Shown here in pieces: positions 45,069-52,868 of a stretch of DNA of 64,000 nucleotides. The translations under genes were made by a program, and so were the position numbers. The notes under the pieces are model-generated. The model saw only the letters and a list, made by a program, of their open reading frames with translations, did not search any database and was not told the origin of the DNA. Numbering within the stretch: the stretch's first letter is position 1; the number at the start of each line of letters is the position of its first letter. The DNA comes from Burkholderiales bacterium (GTDB lineage Bacteria; Pseudomonadota; Gammaproteobacteria; Burkholderiales; SG8-39), in assembly GCA_020848075.1 (NCBI GenBank), contig JADLAV010000031.1, positions 216,840-280,839 of the forward strand. The letters are read 5' to 3'.

Positions 45069-46367
45069 ATGGCCAGCGCCCTCCTCCAACGTTTCTCCAA
45101 CATCCGCCGCGAGGAGGCCGGCCCGGTACTGGTCGCGGCCCTGTTCTTCTTCTGCGTCCTGACCGCGCTCATGGTCGTGCGCCCGGCGCGCGAAGCGCTC
45201 GGCATGCAGCGCGGCATCGAGGCGCTCCGCTGGCTCTTCCTCGGCACGGTGCTCGTGACGCTGCTCGTCAACCCGCTCTTCGGCTGGCTGGTGAGCCGGT
45301 TCCGCCGCATCGCATTCGTCAGCGCGACCTATCTCTTCTTCGCCCTCGGCCTGCTCGCTTTCTACGCGCTGCTCGCGCTCGCCCCCGCCAGCATCGGCGC
45401 GCGCACTGGTCAGGTGTTCTACGTCTGGTTCAGCGTCTTCAACCTCTTCGCCACGATGCTCTTCTGGGCGCTGATGGCCGACCGCTTCTCGCTGGAGCAG
45501 GCGAAGCGCCTCTTCGGCGCGATCGCCGTGGGCGGCACGCTGGGCGCGATCTTCGGGCCGTGGCTCGCGGGGCAGCTCGCCAAGCCGCTCGGCACGCCGG
45601 CGCTGCTTCTCGTCGCCGCCGGGTTCCTCGTGCTGGCGCTCGGGGCGGCGTGGTGGCTCGGGCGCCTGCGCCCGGATCTGCGCGAGTCCGGCCCTCCCCG
45701 GGCCGAGCACGCGGTGATCGGTGGCAGCGCGTGGGAGGGACTACAGTCGGTGGCTCGCTCACCCTATCTCCTCGCCATCTGCGCCTACGTGCTGATCGTG
45801 GCGATAATGGCAACTTTTCTCTATTTCACGCGTCTGCAGATGGTGGCGGCGCTCGGCACCAACGTGGACATGCGCACGGCGATCTTCGCTCGCATCGACC
45901 TCATCACACAGGTGACGACCCTCGTTCTGCAGGCGGTGATCACCGGTCACCTCATGAAGCGGCTTGGAGTGTCGGTGACGCTCGCACTCCTGCCGCTCAC
46001 CGCCGCAGTGGGTTTTCTGGGGCTCGCACTCGTGGCCTCGCTCGCGGCGCTGATCGCGTTCGAGGCGGCGTTCCGCGCGGTGCAGCGCGGCATCATGCGG
46101 CCCTCGCGCGAGACGCTCTTCACCGTGGTGCCCCGCGCCGATCGCTACAAGGCGAAGGCGTTCATCGACACGTTCGTCTACCGTACGGGGGACGTCGTCG
46201 GGGCGCAGACCGAGGGCGTGCTGAAGCAGCTGGGCATGGGATTGGCTGCGCTCGCGACCGTCGCCGTGCCGCTCGCGGCGGTCTGGATGGCGCTCGGCAT
46301 CTGGCTCGGCTACGCGCAGCGCGCGCGCTCGCGCGCCACCGCACAAACCGAAGGAGTTCCTGCATGA
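45069..46367 (+). CDS. MFS-like / NTP:NDP-exchange-type transporter
   Basis: 432 residues with about twelve membrane segments. FFFCVLTALMVVRPAREALGM and WLFLGTVLVTLLVNPLFGWLVSRF resemble the ATP:ADP-antiporter-like branch of the major facilitator superfamily (Npt1-like proteins of free-living bacteria), whose real substrates are mostly unknown. The RPSRETLFTVVPRADRYKAKAFIDTFVYRTGDVVGA segment near the C-terminus is a conserved family mark. The Tat aldo/keto reductase gene overlaps its stop by four bases, so the two are coupled. Confidence 0.82.
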   Translation: MASALLQRFSNIRREEAGPVLVAALFFFCVLTALMVVRPAREALGMQRGIEALRWLFLGTVLVTLLVNPLFGWLVSRFRRIAFVSATYLFFALGLLAFYALLALAPASIGARTGQVFYVWFSVFNLFATMLFWALMADRFSLEQAKRLFGAIAVGGTLGAIFGPWLAGQLAKPLGTPALLLVAAGFLVLALGAAWWLGRLRPDLRESGPPRAEHAVIGGSAWEGLQSVARSPYLLAICAYVLIVAIMATFLYFTRLQMVAALGTNVDMRTAIFARIDLITQVTTLVLQAVITGHLMKRLGVSVTLALLPLTAAVGFLGLALVASLAALIAFEAAFRAVQRGIMRPSRETLFTVVPRADRYKAKAFIDTFVYRTGDVVGAQTEGVLKQLGMGLAALATVAVPLAAVWMALGIWLGYAQRARSRATAQTEGVPA

Positions 46368-47305
46368 CGACACGACGTGAACTGCTTCGCGGCATGGCGA
46401 GTGCCGGCGGGTTGCTGGCGCTCGCCCCCCGCGCGGTACTGGCTGCCGAGCCGAAGCTCATCACCCGGACGGTTCCTTCGACGGGCGAGCGCCTGCCCAT
46501 CGTCGGCCTGGGGAGCTCCGCCACCTTCGCACAGGTGGCGCGAAGCGAGGACGTCGCGGCGCTGCGCGCGGTGCTCGAACGGATGATCGAGCTCGGCGGC
46601 ACGGTGTTCGATACCGCGCCGGGCTACGGCGCCTCCGAGGAGGTGGCCGGACGAATCGCGCAGGAGCTGGGGATCGCGAAGAAGCTCTTCTGGGCGACCA
46701 AGCTGAACGCCGCGGGATGGGGCGGCGGATCCGCGGATCCCGCTGCCGCGCGCAAGCAGCTCGAGCGGTCCTTCCAGCGGATCGGCAAGCCCGTGATCGA
46801 CCTCGTCCAGGTGCACAACATGGGCGACGTCCGCACGCAGCTCCCCATCTTGGTGGAATACAAGGAGAAGGGCCGCATTCGCTACGTCGGCGTCACCACC
46901 ACCTTCGCAGCTCAGTACGCGGAGCTGGTGCAGACCATGCGCAGCCAGCCCGTCGACTTCATCGGCACGGACTACGCCATCGACGAGCGCCACGCCGAGG
47001 AGACCATCCTGCCGCTCGCGCACGACCGGGGCATCGCCGTCCTCGCCTACGCGCCGTTCGGCCGTACGCGCCTGTGGCAGCGCGTGCGGGGGCGCGCGCT
47101 TCCCGACTGGGCGCGCGAGTTCGACGCGAGCTCCTGGGCGCAGTTCTTCCTCAAGTTCGTGGCGAGTCATCCAGCGGTGACTGCGGTCACGCCCGCCACC
47201 AGCCGGCCAGCCAAAATGGCGGACAACATGGGTGCTGCCGTGGGACGACTGCCTGACGCGGCCATGCGCAAGCGGATGGTCCAGTTCATCGACGAACTGC
47301 CGTGA
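46364..47305 (+). CDS. Tat-targeted aldo/keto reductase (second copy)
   Basis: 313 residues. A twin-arginine motif (TTRRELLRG, residues 2-10) precedes a hydrophobic stretch and a likely cleavage after VLA near residue 27. The barrel has the tetrad D83, Y88 (TAPGYG), K113 and H151 (LVQVHN). It is related to the protein at 2973-3917: both have Tat signals, LP(I/V)xGLG and the same C-terminal layout. AAGGAG lies seven bases upstream and the ATG overlaps the transporter stop. Periplasmic reduction of carbonyl compounds is the likely role. Substrate unknown. Confidence 0.88.
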   Translation: MTTRRELLRGMASAGGLLALAPRAVLAAEPKLITRTVPSTGERLPIVGLGSSATFAQVARSEDVAALRAVLERMIELGGTVFDTAPGYGASEEVAGRIAQELGIAKKLFWATKLNAAGWGGGSADPAAARKQLERSFQRIGKPVIDLVQVHNMGDVRTQLPILVEYKEKGRIRYVGVTTTFAAQYAELVQTMRSQPVDFIGTDYAIDERHAEETILPLAHDRGIAVLAYAPFGRTRLWQRVRGRALPDWAREFDASSWAQFFLKFVASHPAVTAVTPATSRPAKMADNMGAAVGRLPDAAMRKRMVQFIDELP

Positions 47306-47428
47306 GCGGAAGCCGTCGCGCGCTTCGCGCGACACGCGGCTTGCTTGCGGCGGGCCAGCGGAGCCGGCGATCGCACACCGAGGATCCTCACGCTGGCAGG
47401 GGTGCGCCCGGGCATGGGTCGACAACGA

Positions 47429-47806
47429 TCAGCGCAGGGAGTTATCGCCGCTCATGAACACGAACACCTCGTCGAACAGCTCACCGCGAGCCCGGAAGAA
47501 GTTGCAGTTGTGCTTGTGCCAGCGTTCGCCGCTCGCGGCCGTGTTCACGACCCGGAACCGGCAGGCAAGGCGGTCGGGCGGCGCCACGACGTGATCGAAG
47601 TCGCCGTGCCAGATACCTGCGTAGCGGTCGAAGAGGCGCTCGAACATGCCGCGGATCTCCCCGTCCCGGCCGCGGTAGGCCGTGCCGTAGGTGGCGATCG
47701 TGAAGACGGCGTCGGGCACGAAGAACGCGAGGACCCGGCCGATGTCCTTGGCGTCCACCGCCGCGAAGTACCGTTCGGCGGTCTCGATCAGCTTTGCGCG
47801 GTCCAT
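47429..47806 (-). CDS. SnoaL-like protein
   Basis: 125 residues of the NTF2/SnoaL-like fold: IETAERYFAAVDAKDIGRVLAFFVPDAVFTI, then RGRDGEIRGMFERLFDRYAG, and C-terminal strands with KHNCNFFRA. No signal peptide, unlike the SnoaL-like protein at 7277. GGAGG lies five bases before the ATG at 47806. Family members are isomerases, hydroxylases or ligand-binding proteins. The function cannot be assigned. Confidence 0.8.
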   Translation of the reverse strand: MDRAKLIETAERYFAAVDAKDIGRVLAFFVPDAVFTIATYGTAYRGRDGEIRGMFERLFDRYAGIWHGDFDHVVAPPDRLACRFRVVNTAASGERWHKHNCNFFRARGELFDEVFVFMSGDNSLR

Positions 47807-48011
47807 GGGAACCTCCGAACTCCTTTCTTGGGAAGACCAGATGATCCCTGAACCACGAGGAACCAGCGAGCGGGAACGGGGCAGGCATTCATGGCGAGCA
47901 ATCGAGCCGATCGCCCGGCATGAGCGCGATATCGGAAGGACCGCGGCGTTCACCGAGTCGATCGCCGGGCAGCGTGGCGCTCGCCAGCGCGCGGAAGATC
48001 CGTTCGCGGCG

Positions 48012-48746
48012 TCACGCGGCGAGCGCCGTCTGCGCCCGCCAGGCGTCGAACTCCGGCGGCAGCAGATCGAGGATCGCCTGCCCGGACATGCCGTAGATGT
48101 CGTAGGTCACGTCGAGCTGCTGCAGCACGCGCACGAAGCGCCCGAGCGTGCCCCCACCTGCGCCGAGTGCTTGCGCACCGCGCTTGGGCATCCCCCGCGC
48201 GCGGTCGAGGTAGAGGGCGTTCAGCGCCTCGATCACGCCGCGGCTCGCAATGAGATCGGTGCGGCTCGCGATCTCGTGATAGATCTTCTGCTCGACATGC
48301 AGCGGCCCGGAGAGCACGAGGATCGCATAGCCGCGGTGGCGGCGATAGACGGCATACGGGCCATACAGCAGGTGCCGGTAGCGGTAGCGGAAGCTGAAGT
48401 CCGGCACGTGGCGGTAATCGAGCCCGGGCCGGCGCGCGCCGTCGCCGCGCGGCGGGCACACCTGGTCGAAGTAATAGAGCGAGAGCCACGCCCATAGGCC
48501 GCGGCTGCCCTCCACCTCCTCGGGCGGGAGCGGTGCGAGCCGCCGCCAAAGGTACTCGCCCACGCTCCAGCGCATCGTGAAGCGCTCGCGCTCGACCGTC
48601 GCCTCGGCCGATAGCGCGGTGCTCGCTTGCGGGTCCGCGAGCAGCGCGAGCGGGGGCGCCTCGCGCGCCCCGGCGCGCAGCCGCGCGAGATATGCACGAA
48701 ACTCCTCGAGCCCCGCCGGCGTGAGTGCGTGCACGAGCTCGGCCAT
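48012..48746 (-). CDS. Unknown protein C of the GHKL-ATPase operon
   Basis: 244 residues, no recognised domain. It is soluble, aromatic and Arg-rich, with conserved-looking blocks RFTMRWSVGEYLWRRL, GLWAWLSLYYFDQVCPP, FRYRYRHLLYGPYAVYRRHR and EIASRTDLIASRGVIEALNALYLD. The start ATG shares its A with the TGA of the preceding gene (TGATG), so translation is coupled. It is the last gene of the three-gene unit headed by the GHKL ATPase. No nuclease, protease or membrane motif is seen. Its place beside an ATPase switch suggests an adaptor or effector role, but this is inference. Confidence 0.75.
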   Translation of the reverse strand: MAELVHALTPAGLEEFRAYLARLRAGAREAPPLALLADPQASTALSAEATVERERFTMRWSVGEYLWRRLAPLPPEEVEGSRGLWAWLSLYYFDQVCPPRGDGARRPGLDYRHVPDFSFRYRYRHLLYGPYAVYRRHRGYAILVLSGPLHVEQKIYHEIASRTDLIASRGVIEALNALYLDRARGMPKRGAQALGAGGGTLGRFVRVLQQLDVTYDIYGMSGQAILDLLPPEFDAWRAQTALAA

Positions 48747-49516
48747 CAGAGCGCCCCTCGTCCGAGCGCGCGCTCGAAGCGCACGCGCGCGTCCCGCGCG
48801 CGGCAGAAAGCCGCCACCGCTTGGTCGATCCACTGGGCCTTTCGTACGGCGGCATCCTCGCCCACGCCCTGCGGCGGCGGCTCCACGCCCCGGAACGCGC
48901 AGGCGTAACGCAGCCACAGGCTCGTCCAGTCCGACGCGTCGAAGTCCGGATCGGTCTGGTCCTCGTCGAAGAGTACCGCATGCAGGATCTGGCGCACGAC
49001 CTCCGGATAGACGAGCGCGAGGAACGAGTCGGCCGAGCGCGCCGCCTCGCCCACGTCGGCGATGCGGCGGTTGAGCTCGAGCACCGGCCAGTCGGTGACG
49101 TGAAGTCGCCAGACGCGTTCGCCGAGGTCGGTGAACTCGACCGGCAGGAGCGGCTGCTTGCGCGTCTCGTCCTCCTCGGGCTTGAGCGGCACGAGCTTGT
49201 CGGCTACCGCGAGGAGGAGCCCTTGGCGATCGTCCACCACCTTGAGCCGGAACTTCGGCAGCGGGCTCGGCGTGATCTCGGAGAGGCGCAGATCGGCCGG
49301 CGTCTCACGCTTCGCCACCGTGCCGAATGCGAAGCGCAAGTAGGAGGTCGCGTTGTAGGCCTCGACGTACACCCGCGAGGCCGGCGGGAAATCGTACTCG
49401 GCGAGGTCGTAGTCGGCGTCGAACGCCCACGCGCCGCCCGCCACCGGCACGAGGCGCACCGTCACCTTCGCGCGCGGGACGCGCCGGCGGCCGGTGTAGT
49501 TCAGACGGCGCATCAT
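48746..49516 (-). CDS. Unknown protein B of the GHKL-ATPase operon
   Basis: 256 residues, not recognised. The N-terminal half looks beta-rich (RVPRAKVTVRLVPVAGGAWAFDADYDL), the C-terminal half helical and acidic (LFDEDQTDPDFDASDWTSLWLRYACAF). It starts at tandem ATG codons (49516, 49513) with GAGGAGG four to seven bases upstream, overlapping the 3' end of the ATPase gene, and its stop overlaps the next start. Such spacing indicates fixed stoichiometry. No catalytic motif is visible; a structural or substrate-recognition partner of the ATPase is a guess. Confidence 0.75.
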   Translation of the reverse strand: MMRRLNYTGRRRVPRAKVTVRLVPVAGGAWAFDADYDLAEYDFPPASRVYVEAYNATSYLRFAFGTVAKRETPADLRLSEITPSPLPKFRLKVVDDRQGLLLAVADKLVPLKPEEDETRKQPLLPVEFTDLGERVWRLHVTDWPVLELNRRIADVGEAARSADSFLALVYPEVVRQILHAVLFDEDQTDPDFDASDWTSLWLRYACAFRGVEPPPQGVGEDAAVRKAQWIDQAVAAFCRARDARVRFERALGRGAL

Positions 49517-51423
49517 GCCGCCGCCTCCTCGTCGAGCGGCAGCGCCTTCACCCGCACGTCGCGGCGCGGATCGAAGCCGCGTACCGCGAGCGCGAAGCCC
49601 GGCGCATCGATGCGCAGCACGATCGTGTTGCCCGCGCGGCGCAGCACCTCGGCACCCGAAGCTTCGAGCGCGAAACCCGGACCGGCGAGATCGAAGTCGA
49701 GCGGCTGGTAGAGCGCGAACGGGTTGCCGCGGCGCACCTCGTAGGCCGCCTGCACCGCGGCGAAGCGGGGCACCGCGCCCGCCTCGCCCGCGCCGCACAG
49801 CCGGAAGCCGCCGGCGAGCTTCTGCAGCAGGAACTGGCGGTCCTTGCCGACCGTCTCCACCTCACGCGCCAGCCCGCTGCCGTCGAAGCCCGCGCGCTCG
49901 GCGCGGCGTGCGTCGCGCTCGATCATCGCCGCTTCGGTCGGCACGTCGAGCGCGAAGAGGTGGCGGAGCAGCGTGAGGTCGCGCCCGGCCGCCGGCCGCG
50001 TGAGGATGCGCACGATCTCGCGCGGCGCGCCCTTCACGTAGCGCAGCGTGAACGGCCCGTGGCGGTAGCGCTCCTTGAAGCGCGGCGAGCGCTCCTGCCA
50101 TTCGGTGTGCGCCGGGTTTTCCGAGTCGCCGAGCAGCCCGGAGAGCGCGCGCTCGCGCACGTTCACGAGCGCCCGGACGCCGGCCTGCACGGGGCTGCGC
50201 ACCCCCGCGACCGTGATGCCGTCACGCACGAAGTGCTCTTCGCCACCGGCGAGCGCGTCATCCCGCTCGAGATAAACGTCGAAGCCGGCAAGTACGGCTT
50301 CGCCCGAGGCGGGCTTCACCCATACGGGCACTTCGACCGCGACGCGCTCGCCTCGCGCGAACGACTCGCGCAGCGGCGCGAGCGCGGCGTCCAGCGCCGC
50401 ATCGCCCGTCCAGCGCGGCGCGGTGGGCGCGGCCGGTTCGGGCAGGCGCACGCGTTGCGTCGTGCCGTGCGCGAGCCCCCATTGCGCGAGCTCGACCAGG
50501 CGCGCGAGCGCGAGCCCCTCGCTCCAGCCCGCTCGCAAGAGCACGCGCGGCAGCGTCTCCGCATCGAGGAGCTCGCGATGCCCGTCGTGCACCACCTCCA
50601 CCTCGAGATCGCCGGCGAGGATCGGTACGAAGTAGTGCCGTACGACCGAAGGCGGGAACGCGGTCGGATCGAGCTCGGCGTCCGGATACGGCACCACCAC
50701 CGAGAGCCCGGGTGCGCGCCCGCGCGCAAGGCCGAAGTCCGTGCAGAACGCTTCCACCAGCGCGTCGTCCTCGACCGGCAACGCGAGGTCGCCGTCGAAG
50801 CTCCCGAAGTAGCCATACGGGTAGTAGCGCGCGCCCTCGAGCTTGTGGATGCGCAGCACCGCCTGTCCCATGAGCAGGCGCCGCCCGTCATCCCGGCGCG
50901 AAGTCACCGCGAAGAACGCGTTCAGGCGCGAAGCCGCCGGGAAGACCGTCTTGCCGAGCCCCCAGCGCCCGAGGTCGGTCGCCCCCTTGCGCGAGCGCCC
51001 GACGTTCCTCCAGAAGTAGTAGAAGTCGTTGCGCGTAGCCTCTGCCCCGAGCGCCTCGTCCTCGCTCTGGCGCGGATCGCCCTGCAGCCCGCGCGTGCCG
51101 AAGTCCTCGATCGCGACGAAGTCGAGCGGCGCACCCTCCCCGGGCAGCTGCGCGAGACCGCTGCGGTCGGCGGCAAGATGCGGCCACAGCCCCGCGAGAT
51201 AGCGCGCCACGCGCTCTGGCGCGATCCCCACCCCCGGCGCCGAGAAGGCGATCCGCACCCGCGCGCGCCCGCCCGGGGCGCGCGCATCGAGCGAGTTCTG
51301 GATCGCCTCGCGCACCAGCGCATCCACCAGGCTCCCGAGCGCCTCCGTCGAGAAGAACTCGCTCTCGATCGGATCGATGTTCATCTCGCCGGGGTGCATC
51401 CGGCGGAATTGCCAACGCGGCAT
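49513..51423 (-). CDS. GHKL (Hsp90/MORC-like) ATPase, head of a three-gene operon
   Basis: 636 residues. The Bergerat ATP-binding fold is visible: N-box E39..N43..D46 in LVREAIQNSLDAR, G1 box D107-F-G-T in AIEDFGTRGLQG, and the G2 box LGRWGLGKTVF (G155, G157, K158). The first 20 residues (PRWQFRRMHPGEMNIDPIE) are conserved-looking. The remainder (beta-rich middle, then a C-terminal domain) has no domain I recognise. There is no histidine-kinase phospho-His, receiver or Toprim motif, so it resembles the MORC/MutL/Hsp90-like ATP-driven clamp proteins. It begins at 51423 with AAGGA upstream and is translationally coupled to the two genes downstream. Confidence 0.82.
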   Translation of the reverse strand: MPRWQFRRMHPGEMNIDPIESEFFSTEALGSLVDALVREAIQNSLDARAPGGRARVRIAFSAPGVGIAPERVARYLAGLWPHLAADRSGLAQLPGEGAPLDFVAIEDFGTRGLQGDPRQSEDEALGAEATRNDFYYFWRNVGRSRKGATDLGRWGLGKTVFPAASRLNAFFAVTSRRDDGRRLLMGQAVLRIHKLEGARYYPYGYFGSFDGDLALPVEDDALVEAFCTDFGLARGRAPGLSVVVPYPDAELDPTAFPPSVVRHYFVPILAGDLEVEVVHDGHRELLDAETLPRVLLRAGWSEGLALARLVELAQWGLAHGTTQRVRLPEPAAPTAPRWTGDAALDAALAPLRESFARGERVAVEVPVWVKPASGEAVLAGFDVYLERDDALAGGEEHFVRDGITVAGVRSPVQAGVRALVNVRERALSGLLGDSENPAHTEWQERSPRFKERYRHGPFTLRYVKGAPREIVRILTRPAAGRDLTLLRHLFALDVPTEAAMIERDARRAERAGFDGSGLAREVETVGKDRQFLLQKLAGGFRLCGAGEAGAVPRFAAVQAAYEVRRGNPFALYQPLDFDLAGPGFALEASGAEVLRRAGNTIVLRIDAPGFALAVRGFDPRRDVRVKALPLDEEAAA

Positions 51424-51471
51424 ACCAATCGATCCTTGTGCCTCGTGCTCAAGTCCTATTCCGGCGCCCTC

Positions 51472-51564
51472 TCACGGCGTCGCCATGTCGTCGTTGAGGG
51501 CAGCCACGACCGCGATGCCGCCCGCGTACAGGTAGGCTGAATCAAGCCTCGGGTCATTAAGACT
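51472..51564 (-). pseudogene. C-terminal coding remnant directly upstream of the GHKL operon
   Basis: On the minus strand a 30-codon open stretch after a TGA reads SLNDPRLDSAYLYAGG and then IAVVAALNDDMATP before a TGA at 51474-51472. Codon choice is GC3-rich and the peptide looks like genuine protein sequence, but there is no start codon. It appears to be the preserved end of a larger gene that once stood upstream of the ATPase gene, whose ATG follows 48 bp later. Confidence 0.4.
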
Positions 51565-51622
51565 TCAACCACGAAGTCTAGATAACCGAGCCCGCAGCGG
51601 GCAAGATTCCAGCGAGTAAACC

Positions 51623-51778
51623 ATGGATGGACAGTCGGACCCCGTATCGTGCCCCTGCGGTTTGCCGAGCGCCATCCGCTTCCTCGGCGCCGGCGCTGCC
51701 CCATGCTGCACGTGCTGGACCCGCTTGCCGGTTGAACCACTGGGCCGCCCGGACCACGACCGATACTTCGGCCGTTGA
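51623..51778 (+). CDS. Possible 51-residue Cys-rich peptide
   Basis: An ATG at 51623 opens 51 codons containing a CPCG...CCTC arrangement (five Cys in about 22 residues) and ending in RPDHDRYFGR. Spacing of the Cys pairs would suit a small zinc ribbon. The ribosome-binding site is poor and the reverse strand is open, so the evidence is weak. Confidence 0.3.
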   Translation: MDGQSDPVSCPCGLPSAIRFLGAGAAPCCTCWTRLPVEPLGRPDHDRYFGR

Positions 51779-52374
51779 AGTAGACTATTCTCATTATCCT
51801 TGCGGGAGTATCCGAATGGGTAGCACCCCCTGGCGACGCTGAAGTCCGTGGTCTAGAAGCTTCCGGACTCCGAATGCGCAGCCTTCACGCACCAGCGGGT
51901 GGAGCGCATGGATCTACCGGTCAGCGCCGGGCGCTCCAGGGGAAGCGCCGGAACGGGGCGCGTGTCGAAGCGATGCCGAGGGCGCCGCGGTGCGTGCGTC
52001 CGCTTCTGAAATCTCGGCGAGAACGCGCCAGAGGCGCAACAGACAGCGCCGGGCGGCGCCTCCGATTGATCAGCCAAGAGCGGATCGACAGACCGGCGGG
52101 GGGCAGCGTTGAAGGAGGATTCGACGCGAAGAACCTGGCGACTCGGGACCGAATCCAGCCAAGCGGGGGTACCGGTGTCGGATTGGACTCGCTCGGCTGA
52201 CTGGCGCTCGGGCGATGGATGCCTATCAGGCTCGTCAGGAATTCAGGCTGCAGCGCCTCGCGCGATCTACCGCGCGTCGCTAGGGCTGAAGCAGACGTTC
52301 GCAGGCGCAGTTCGATGAGAACCGGACCGAAGGTCAGAGCGGGGCGCCGGAGCTGGGTCACGCGACCATACCGC

Positions 52375-52836
52375 ATGCTACCCCTCGCGGATCGTCCCGG
52401 GTTCCTGATTCGCAGGCTCCACCAGATTCACGTCGCCATGTTCACCGAGGCCTGCGCGCCGTTCGGGATCACGCCCGTGCAGTACAGTGTGATGACCGCG
52501 CTCGAACGGGAAGGTGAGCTCGATCAGGCGTCCCTCGGTGCGGAGGTCGGCATCGATCGGGCCAACGCGACCGACGTGATCCGGCGGCTCGAACGCCGCG
52601 GCGTGCTCAGCCGGCGGGCGGGGAAGCCGGACAGCCGGATGAAAATGTGCTCGCTGACACCTGCCGGCCAGCGGCTCGCGGCGCGCATGCGCTCCGCGGT
52701 CGAGCGGGCGCACCGGCGCACCGTCGCGGCCCTTCCCCCCCGGGAACGGGCCGCGTTCCTCGCGAGTCTGGTGCGATTGGTGGAAGCCAACAACGAGCGC
52801 GGGCGAACGCGGCTGCGCATGGGACAGGTGGTGTAA
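52375..52836 (+). CDS. MarR-family transcriptional regulator
   Basis: 153 residues. The winged helix is clear: ITPVQYSVMTALEREGELDQASLGAEVGIDRANATDVIRRLERRGVLSRR, with the wing PDSRMKMCSLTPAGQ. MarR proteins are dimers that release DNA on binding aromatic or phenolic ligands. It lies 32 bp upstream of, and in the same direction as, the molybdenum hydroxylase operon and probably controls it. The start at 52375 is the first ATG in frame with the conserved part. Confidence 0.9.
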   Translation: MLPLADRPGFLIRRLHQIHVAMFTEACAPFGITPVQYSVMTALEREGELDQASLGAEVGIDRANATDVIRRLERRGVLSRRAGKPDSRMKMCSLTPAGQRLAARMRSAVERAHRRTVAALPPRERAAFLASLVRLVEANNERGRTRLRMGQVV

Positions 52837-52868
52837 GATTTGATTAGGGTACGAACGGGCGAGGCGGA

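Larger units (their letters stand above)
51424..52374. other. 951-bp region with gene remnants and no confident gene
   Basis: Besides the two small elements listed separately (51472-51564 and 51623-51778), open frames on both strands exist but lack ribosome-binding sites and recognisable sequence. A 7-bp perfect hairpin (AGACTTC / GAAGTCT, 51560-51579) lies near its start. Base composition and codon pattern are less regular than in the flanking genes, which suits degraded DNA between the GHKL operon and the catabolic island. I see no tRNA, rRNA or terminal inverted repeats. Confidence 0.5.

Noticed and set aside
48012-51423. Restriction-modification, BREX or DISARM assignment for the GHKL operon
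   Set aside because: No methyltransferase, helicase, PD-(D/E)XK or phospholipase-D motif is seen in any of the three proteins.
51780-51840. tRNA-like sequence (GCGGGAGTATCCGAATGGGTAGCACC)
   Set aside because: The first part resembles an acceptor stem and D-loop, but there is no anticodon stem, T-loop or closing acceptor strand downstream.
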